Part shown: one piece after another, positions 13,681-19,135 of the stretch
Layout of the letters: every line of letters begins with the position of its first letter
Position numbering within the stretch: the stretch's first letter is position 1
Assembly: GCA_015661745.1 (NCBI GenBank)
Contig: DQVL01000025.1
Location: 1 to 19,135, forward strand
DNA: 19,135 nt
Reading direction: 5' to 3'
Source of the DNA: Thermoprotei archaeon
GTDB taxonomy: Archaea > Thermoproteota > Nitrososphaeria > Geothermarchaeales > JDFR-13
Position numbers and translations under genes: made by a program
The notes under the pieces: generated by a model
The model's database searches: none
Seen by the model: the letters and a program-made list of their open reading frames with translations, nothing else
Told to the model about the DNA's origin: nothing

Positions 13681-15864
13681 ATGTATATCGATGAATTACC
13701 CCTACCAAATGAGGTTATAGAGGGACTAAAAAAAATAGGTTATAAAAAGCTTTATCCACCACAGATAGAGGCCATAAAAAAGGGATTACTAGAAGGAAAA
13801 AACCTTATTGTAGCGACGCCAACAGCTAGTGGAAAGACTTTCATAGCTATCCTACTAATGATAAAAAAAATTTTACATCAGAGAGATGGAAAAATCGTGT
13901 ATCTAGTCCCCCTTAAAGCATTAGCAAATGAAAAATATCAGGAATTTAAAGATATATTCGGCAAGATAAAATTAGGGAAAATAAATATTATGATATCAAC
14001 AGGAGACTATGATAGTAAAGGAGAAGAATTGAGGAAAGCCCATATAATAGTAGCTACATATGAAAAAATGGACTCACTAATTAGACACAGCCCAACATGG
14101 ATAAAAAAGGTTAGGACACTAGTTATCGATGAAGCTCACTTGATAGGATCCGTCGATAGAGGATATGTAATAGAAAATATTATTATGAGATATAGATCAG
14201 AAGGCATCCCTATTCAGATTCTAATGTTGAGCGCGACAATATCAAATATTGAACATTTAAGTAGATGGATTGAGGGAGAGGAAGTTAAAAATGATTGGAG
14301 ACCAGTTCCACTTAGAGAGGCTGTTTTATATGACCACGAAATATATCACCCAGACGGAAATGTCGAAAAAATCGAAAACATTACAGGGGACCCAATAATG
14401 GATAAAGTAATACATACGTTAAAGGAACATGGCCAGATCCTAATATTTACACAATCCAGAAACGAGGCTAGAAGAAAGGCCAAAAAGATTGCTAATATCA
14501 TGAGACGGTACCTAAATGAATTCTTCAATGAGAGGGAGATAAATCTATTAAATCTATATTCCCAAAAAGTCCTTAAAATAGGGGAACAGACTAAATTAAA
14601 TGAGGAATTATCCAAATTAATTAAGTATGGAGTAGCGTTCCATCACGCTGGGCTAGGTTTACAACATAGAATCCTTATAGAAAATATATATCGGGATGGC
14701 TTACTAAAGATCATTACAGCGACACCCACATTAGCATCCGGTGTAAATCTACCAAGTAGAACGGTTATAATTACATATGCCACTCGTAGGTTTGCAGGTT
14801 ATGAAGATACGATTAACGTATTCGAATATAAACAGATGGCTGGTAGGGCGGGGAGACCAAAATATGATGAACTAGGTGAAGCATATCTATATACAAGGAA
14901 CCAATGGAATATCGATTACCTGATCACCTCGTATATATTGGGTGATATAGAACCCATAGTAAGTAAACTCCTTGAAGATGAAAACCTAGATAAAGTTCTA
15001 CTCTCATTCATATCATCGACCAATGGTGTAGATGAAACTAAGATACATTTTTACCTATCTAAATCCTTAGCAAAAATTCAATATGACGAAAAGAGACTCG
15101 TAAGGCATGGTGAACATTCACTAAATAGACTTAAATTATATAATATGATTGATATAGCTGAAAATGAAGGAAGGAAATTCTATATTCCAACACCTCTGGG
15201 TAAGAGGGTATCCGAGTTATATATTTCACCTAGTACAGGGGCCTATCTCCATAAAATATCATTAACAGAGAATGAATTATCAGAATTTGAATTGCTATAC
15301 CACCTCTCCAAAACAAAGGATATGATAAAGACTGGGGTAAGAAAGAAGGATACATCAAGGATAATAGGGCTACTAGAATTAGAAGATAATCTAAGGAAAT
15401 TCCTTGAAATAGTATACTCACCGTTTTCAAATGCATTATTTGAGGAGGATGAAATGGCTGTAATAAAGACCACTTTCGTATTAGAGGACTGGATAAACGA
15501 GAGGTCTGAAGAAGACATTAGAGAAAAATGGGGGGTGGAGCCGGGGGATCTATATGCATTATATACTACTGCAGAGTGGCTTTCCTACGCCGCTTCAGAA
15601 ATAGCTAAAATCAGTGGGAATAAAGAACTTGCCAAAGAATATACTGTCTTAACTCATAGGCTGAGATATGGAGTGAAGGAGGAACTTGTATCTTTAACCC
15701 TTATACCTGATATAGGTAGGAAGAGAGCCCGTATATTATATAACAACGGCTTTAAAACAGTCTATGATATTAAGAAAGCTAGACCACAAGATTTACTAGG
15801 TATACCAGGTATTGGCCCAACTTTAGCAAAGAAAATTATTGAAGAAGCATCTAAATTATTCTAA
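13681..15864 (+). CDS. hel308: Hel308 (Hjm) superfamily 2 DNA helicase
   Basis: Fork-targeting 3'-5' helicase that unwinds lagging strands at stalled forks. Numbering from ATG 13681 (727 residues): Q motif YPPQ (25-28), Walker A ATPTASGKT (45-53), motif Ia VPLKALANEK, motif II VIDEAH (148-153), motif III LSAT (183-186), motif IV ILIFTQSR, motif V TPTLASGVNLPSR (348-360) and motif VI QMAGRAGRP (385-393). A winged helix and ratchet domain follow, and a C-terminal helix-hairpin-helix contains IPDIGRKRARILYNNG and IPGIGPTLAKKI. I chose ATG 13681 rather than the in-frame TTG at 13654, because the protein then begins MYIDELPLPNEVIEGL, like other Hel308. It follows mcm after one base, so is surely co-transcribed. 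Its end overlaps convergent purB by 9 bp. Confidence 0.96.
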   Translation: MYIDELPLPNEVIEGLKKIGYKKLYPPQIEAIKKGLLEGKNLIVATPTASGKTFIAILLMIKKILHQRDGKIVYLVPLKALANEKYQEFKDIFGKIKLGKINIMISTGDYDSKGEELRKAHIIVATYEKMDSLIRHSPTWIKKVRTLVIDEAHLIGSVDRGYVIENIIMRYRSEGIPIQILMLSATISNIEHLSRWIEGEEVKNDWRPVPLREAVLYDHEIYHPDGNVEKIENITGDPIMDKVIHTLKEHGQILIFTQSRNEARRKAKKIANIMRRYLNEFFNEREINLLNLYSQKVLKIGEQTKLNEELSKLIKYGVAFHHAGLGLQHRILIENIYRDGLLKIITATPTLASGVNLPSRTVIITYATRRFAGYEDTINVFEYKQMAGRAGRPKYDELGEAYLYTRNQWNIDYLITSYILGDIEPIVSKLLEDENLDKVLLSFISSTNGVDETKIHFYLSKSLAKIQYDEKRLVRHGEHSLNRLKLYNMIDIAENEGRKFYIPTPLGKRVSELYISPSTGAYLHKISLTENELSEFELLYHLSKTKDMIKTGVRKKDTSRIIGLLELEDNLRKFLEIVYSPFSNALFEEDEMAVIKTTFVLEDWINERSEEDIREKWGVEPGDLYALYTTAEWLSYAASEIAKISGNKELAKEYTVLTHRLRYGVKEELVSLTLIPDIGRKRARILYNNGFKTVYDIKKARPQDLLGIPGIGPTLAKKIIEEASKLF

Positions 15865-17196
15865 GTTTAGGTTGTTTAGATATTGGTTTATTTTTGATTC
15901 ACATGCTGATATATATATGTTTAAGTCTGTCGCCATTCTCAAATCATCGATATTAAAATAATTTACTAGGAAATCATCCGATTTAATTGCCTCATAAAGT
16001 TCTTCGATGGATTTATACTGTTTTAAAAATATTTTCTTCAAACGCTCATGAATCTTCTGCCTATCACCACCATTTCTAACCCCTATATGGAGTAGAAGTG
16101 AACTATAAATTTCATATCCAGCGCTCTCCAAATTGACTTCACATTTCTTAACATTTACAATTAGACTCTCCAGTATATCTCTTATGGTTATTAATTGCTC
16201 GTCCACTAAGAGGAATAGTTCAGGAATTAATGTCCTCTCCAGACTACTGTTTCTTAAATCTCTCTCATCCTCAAAAACTATATTTTCTAAGATTGAGGGG
16301 GCTAAACCTCTAATGTATCGAGCCAATCCACATACCTTCTCACTCAGAACCGGGTTCCTTTTATGGGGCATAACTGAGGATCCCACCTGCTCCATATTAA
16401 AACCTTCAGATACTTCATCAATACCGCTCTTACTTAAAACCCTAATTTCATTAGCAATGTGTTCTAATACTGAGGAAAGAACAATTATTCTTAGAAGGGT
16501 GTATGCAATTAAATCTCTTGGAATAATCTGGAGATAGGTTGACGCAGGCTTCAATCCAAGTTTCTGGAGCATAAGACTTTCAATTTTCGCTCCCTCAGGA
16601 TAAAGCTCAACTTGAGAGCCTACTGCACCACCCAACTTACCCACTATAAATCTTTCAAGTGAATTCTTTATCTCACCACGTGACCTTAATAACTCATCAA
16701 GGTATAATAGAAATCTGAATCCCAATGTTATGGGTACTGCGTATCTCCCATGTGTTCTACCAACAACCAATTGTTTTTTATATCTCTCTACGAAGTTTTT
16801 GACTAGATTTATTACTTCATCCAAGCGTTTTAAAATGATCCTAAGGGCATCCCTTATCTGTAGCATGAGAACATTATCGATAACATCATTAGAGGTCATA
16901 CCTACATGAAGAGCTTTTCCCACCTCCCTATCAACCACCTCATATATTGCATGTATTAACGCAAATAGTTCATGTTTATACCTTTCCTCATATTTCTTAA
17001 CCAAAGCATAGTTGATTTCCCTTGCCCTGTTATGCGCCTCCCTCAACATCTCTTTATCTATATTGAATAACCCAATTTCTACCAATGACTCTAATAAAGC
17101 AAATTCAACATCAACAGCATATTTAACCCATGAATCTCTATCGAATATCTTTCTCATATCATTGGAACCATATCTATATTCGATTGGATGGATCAT
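15856..17196 (-). CDS. purB: Adenylosuccinate lyase
   Basis: Fumarase/aspartase-superfamily enzyme acting twice in purine synthesis (SAICAR to AICAR, adenylosuccinate to AMP), each time releasing fumarate. Features: IEYRYGSNDMRKIF (5-18), HVGMTSNDV (97-105), GRTHGRYAVPITLG (146-159) with catalytic H149, and the superfamily signature GSSVMPHKRNP (272-282) with the mobile-loop serine at 273/274. Length (446) is typical. It is a monocistronic leftward gene with its own TATA-like element. No other purine gene is nearby. The 3' end overlaps hel308 by 9 bp. Confidence 0.97.
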   Translation of the reverse strand: MIHPIEYRYGSNDMRKIFDRDSWVKYAVDVEFALLESLVEIGLFNIDKEMLREAHNRAREINYALVKKYEERYKHELFALIHAIYEVVDREVGKALHVGMTSNDVIDNVLMLQIRDALRIILKRLDEVINLVKNFVERYKKQLVVGRTHGRYAVPITLGFRFLLYLDELLRSRGEIKNSLERFIVGKLGGAVGSQVELYPEGAKIESLMLQKLGLKPASTYLQIIPRDLIAYTLLRIIVLSSVLEHIANEIRVLSKSGIDEVSEGFNMEQVGSSVMPHKRNPVLSEKVCGLARYIRGLAPSILENIVFEDERDLRNSSLERTLIPELFLLVDEQLITIRDILESLIVNVKKCEVNLESAGYEIYSSLLLHIGVRNGGDRQKIHERLKKIFLKQYKSIEELYEAIKSDDFLVNYFNIDDLRMATDLNIYISACESKINQYLNNLNLE

Positions 17197-17224
17197 ACCA
17201 AAATTCTATTTCCATAGGTTAAAG

Positions 17225-17234
17225 AAAAATTAAG
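17225..17234 (-). promoter_or_regulatory. Possible purB promoter
   Basis: Minus-strand CTTAATTTTT is centred about 33 nt upstream of the purB ATG (17196), allowing a leader of about 7 nt. It sits in the 73-bp divergent region shared with the asparagine-synthetase-like gene, whose own AT-rich element (AAATATTA, 17245-17252) is ~21 nt from its start. Confidence 0.3.
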
Positions 17235-17269
17235 CTGCCAATCGAAATATTATCTTACAGTGTATAGTG

Positions 17270-18544
17270 ATGAACTATAAAACCAGTGTTTCACTAGAAT
17301 CAAATATAGATAATAAACGTCGGGTAATCTCAACCCAAGTAAAATCAAATATATTATCATACATAAACACTGGGAATAAAATATATATTTTCAAAGCCTT
17401 ATTAAGAGATGCTCAAAATAGTAAATTAGACCCTATAACAAATATCACATATCTAATTAACCACTGGTTCGACGTTATATTAAAAGGAAGGATGGATATT
17501 CCAACCGACCTCCTCGAGATAAATAATATATTAAGTGATCCAAATGTTGTAATCGATTTAAATCAGAAGGTCATTATCACGACGTTAACCGGCGAAATAC
17601 CTATTTACATATATAATACAATAGATAGAGTAGTAGTATCAAATCAAAGGAGATATAAAAAGTCTGTTTTGTTACCGCCTGCCTCAGTATCTGAGATATC
17701 TAGCATGGGAGTCTTACACAATAAAAATCTATTAACAGATCTTAATAGAGCCTATGATGTTACAATCAGGAATATAGAGTATTTATCAATACAGTTGATT
17801 AACATTCTCAGATCACGTCTAGAGTATATTGAAAACAAGTCTCAACACCCAATTTACATATCATTTTCAGGAGGTATTGATAGTTCATTGTTATTAAAAA
17901 TCGCATATGACAATGGATTAAACGTTATACCAATTACAGTTGGACTCAAAAAATCAAAGGATATTCTAAGTATGAAGCAATCACTAAAAGAATTAAACTA
18001 CAAGGGAGAGTACTATCCTATTGAAGTAAGTAAAAAAGATGTTTTAGAATCAATTCATGAATTAAAAAATAATATCGAGGTAAAAAATCCAGTATACCTC
18101 TCAATAGCTTGTGTGGAAAACTTGATTATGAAGAACGTTAGAGGAAAAATATTGATAATGGGTCAGGGTGCAGACGAATTGTATGGAGGATATGACAAAT
18201 ATCGAAGACTTTATGATAGATATCCAGAGGAAAACTTGATTGACATAGCATTATTGTATAAAGGAACGATCTTAATAGAATATATAATTAGCGAATTAAA
18301 TGATGTAACCATAGCATATCCATATCTTACCTATCTAGGCCTTCTTCACTCAAATACAGTACCAAATATATTTAAGGTTAGCGGGAGAGAAGATAGACTA
18401 AGAAAATGGGTTATAAGAAGGGCTCTAAAGATATTAGGTACTTCCAAAGAATTATATATGAAAAGAAAGAGGGCCATACAATACTCAACAGGGATAGATA
18501 AAGTAGTTAAGGCATTCATATCCGGTAAAGAAGCTAAATATTAA
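17270..18544 (+). CDS. Asparagine-synthetase-like protein with degenerate N-terminal glutaminase domain
   Basis: The C-terminal half is an AsnB-type PP-loop amidotransferase/ATP pyrophosphatase: SFSGGIDSSLLLK (198-210), the second motif GQGADELYGGYDKY (298-311), and a basic KRKRAIQYSTG (398-408) where synthetases have KRKxPFxxG. The N-terminal ~170 residues keep traces of a class II glutaminase fold, for example GEIPIYIYNTIDRVVVSNQR resembling GxxPLYYxxxxxxxxxASE. However, they lack the Cys that must follow the initiator Met. Glutamine hydrolysis is therefore not expected, and ammonia-dependent amidation or a different adenylation-based reaction is possible. ATG 17270 is preferred; a GTG directly before it (17267) would add one residue. 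It is followed 23 bp later by metG, which has its own TATA box. The substrate cannot be named from sequence. Confidence 0.8.
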   Translation: MNYKTSVSLESNIDNKRRVISTQVKSNILSYINTGNKIYIFKALLRDAQNSKLDPITNITYLINHWFDVILKGRMDIPTDLLEINNILSDPNVVIDLNQKVIITTLTGEIPIYIYNTIDRVVVSNQRRYKKSVLLPPASVSEISSMGVLHNKNLLTDLNRAYDVTIRNIEYLSIQLINILRSRLEYIENKSQHPIYISFSGGIDSSLLLKIAYDNGLNVIPITVGLKKSKDILSMKQSLKELNYKGEYYPIEVSKKDVLESIHELKNNIEVKNPVYLSIACVENLIMKNVRGKILIMGQGADELYGGYDKYRRLYDRYPEENLIDIALLYKGTILIEYIISELNDVTIAYPYLTYLGLLHSNTVPNIFKVSGREDRLRKWVIRRALKILGTSKELYMKRKRAIQYSTGIDKVVKAFISGKEAKY

Positions 18545-18552
18545 TTATATAG
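18545..18552 (+). promoter_or_regulatory. metG promoter TATA box
   Basis: TTATATAG is centred about 20 nt before the ATG at 18568, close to the spacing for a leaderless transcript. It lies in the 23-bp gap after the previous gene. An upstream ATG at 18563 is in another frame and stops after two codons. Confidence 0.4.
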
Positions 18553-18567
18553 TCTTAATTTTATGAG

Positions 18568-19135
18568 ATGAAGTGGGTAGTTACATCGGCATGGCCATAT
18601 GCACATGGGACACCCCATCTAGGGAATATTGTATCCTCATTATTATCGGCAGATGTATTCAACCGGTACCTAAGGCTTAAAGGATATGAGACTATTATGG
18701 TATCTGGATCAGATGAACATGGATCTCCAATCGAGATTAAGGCGATAAAACTGGGTTTGGATCCTAAGGAATTGACCGATAAAGTTCATCAACAGATAAA
18801 AGATATTCTGAAGGGATTTAACATAGAATTTGATAATTATACAAGGACACACAATACAACACATATAAAGTATGTACAGGAAGTTTTCAGGAAGATATAT
18901 AATAATGGATATATATTTTCCAAATATGATGAGCTTCTCTATTGCCCAAAAGATAAGTTATTTTTACCAGACAGATTCGTAATTGGGACCTGTCCACATT
19001 GTGGATATGACGGGGCTAGGGGAGATCAATGTGAAAACTGTGGAAGACTCTTGGATCCATCGGACCTTTTGAATCCTAGATGCTCAATTTGTGACTTAAA
19101 ACCTACTGTAAAGAAGGTTAAGCATTACTACTTCG
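18568..19135 (+). CDS. metG: Methionyl-tRNA synthetase, N-terminal part (runs off the right edge)
   Basis: Class I aminoacyl-tRNA synthetase charging tRNA-Met. The first 189 codons are in the window: VVTSAWPYAHGTPHLGN with the HIGH-type motif HLGN (17-20), then VSGSDEHGSPIEI (45-57). A connective zinc region follows with C126, CPHC (142-145), CENC (155-158) and CSIC (172-175), the multi-knuckle arrangement usual in archaeal and E. coli-type MetRS. The KMSKS motif and anticodon-binding domain lie beyond the edge, so completeness cannot be judged. The start is set by the N-terminal match and by a TATA box ~20 nt upstream. Confidence 0.95.
   Translation, partial: MKWVVTSAWPYAHGTPHLGNIVSSLLSADVFNRYLRLKGYETIMVSGSDEHGSPIEIKAIKLGLDPKELTDKVHQQIKDILKGFNIEFDNYTRTHNTTHIKYVQEVFRKIYNNGYIFSKYDELLYCPKDKLFLPDRFVIGTCPHCGYDGARGDQCENCGRLLDPSDLLNPRCSICDLKPTVKKVKHYYF

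Noticed and set aside
15230..15518. Open frames antisense to hel308
   Set aside because: They lie within an intact conserved helicase gene and encode no recognisable domain.
1..19135. tRNA, rRNA, CRISPR, insertion sequences or signs of recent transfer
   Set aside because: All spacers are about 119 bp or shorter, none folds like a tRNA or carries regular repeats, and gene content and base composition look uniform and housekeeping.

Overview
The window is AT-rich archaeal DNA, most likely from a thermophilic member of the Thermoproteota (Crenarchaeota) related to Sulfolobales/Desulfurococcales. The evidence is the gene content: diphthine synthase, CTP-dependent riboflavin kinase, aIF5A, proteasome beta, Orc1/Cdc6, RFC small and large subunits, GINS, MCM, Hel308 and Nob1. 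Arg codons are largely AGA/AGG, Ile is often ATA, promoters have TATA boxes, and several starts look leaderless. A proteasome beta paralogue lacking the canonical Thr1, lying in one neighbourhood with rfcS, rfcL, an Orc1/Cdc6 gene, gins23 and mcm, matches my memory of the Sulfolobus cluster that holds Cdc6-2. The species cannot be fixed from the sequence alone. Coding density is very high. The longest non-coding stretch is about 119 bp, and I see no rRNA, tRNA, CRISPR or insertion sequence.

Left part (1-6826): cofactor, translation and RNA housekeeping. The 3' end of a diphthine synthase gene is coupled by an ATGA overlap to an FAD synthase (RibL-like) with an extra N-terminal winged helix. 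Facing it is an operon read leftward: proteasome beta, a Trax/translin-type nuclease and an HTH-fused riboflavin kinase (RbkR-like). The two flavin enzymes, making FMN and then FAD, thus meet tail to tail. Next come a NOG1-family GTPase (rightward), then aIF5A and RNA 3'-phosphate cyclase (leftward), then NAD kinase and the rRNA endonuclease Nob1 (rightward, overlapping).

Centre (6827-15864): a replication and repair cluster. An Orc1/Cdc6 gene with a divergent Walker B motif is preceded by a perfect 12-bp inverted repeat that brackets its TATA box. It overlaps a small winged-helix gene. Facing it is the clamp-loader operon rfcS-rfcL followed by a small protein with eight clustered cysteines. 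Divergent from rfcS is gins23, followed by mcm and, one base after the mcm stop, hel308. Initiator, helicase core, clamp loader and fork-repair helicase are therefore encoded side by side.

Right part (15856-19135): purB (leftward), an asparagine-synthetase homologue with a degenerate glutaminase half (rightward), and the first 189 codons of methionyl-tRNA synthetase, which runs off the window.

Two architectural themes recur. All four convergent gene pairs are separated by 6 bp or overlap by 9-38 bp. First genes often have a TATA box about 20-28 bp before the start codon (leaderless), whereas some genes, both internal and promoter-proximal, carry GGTG-type Shine-Dalgarno sequences.
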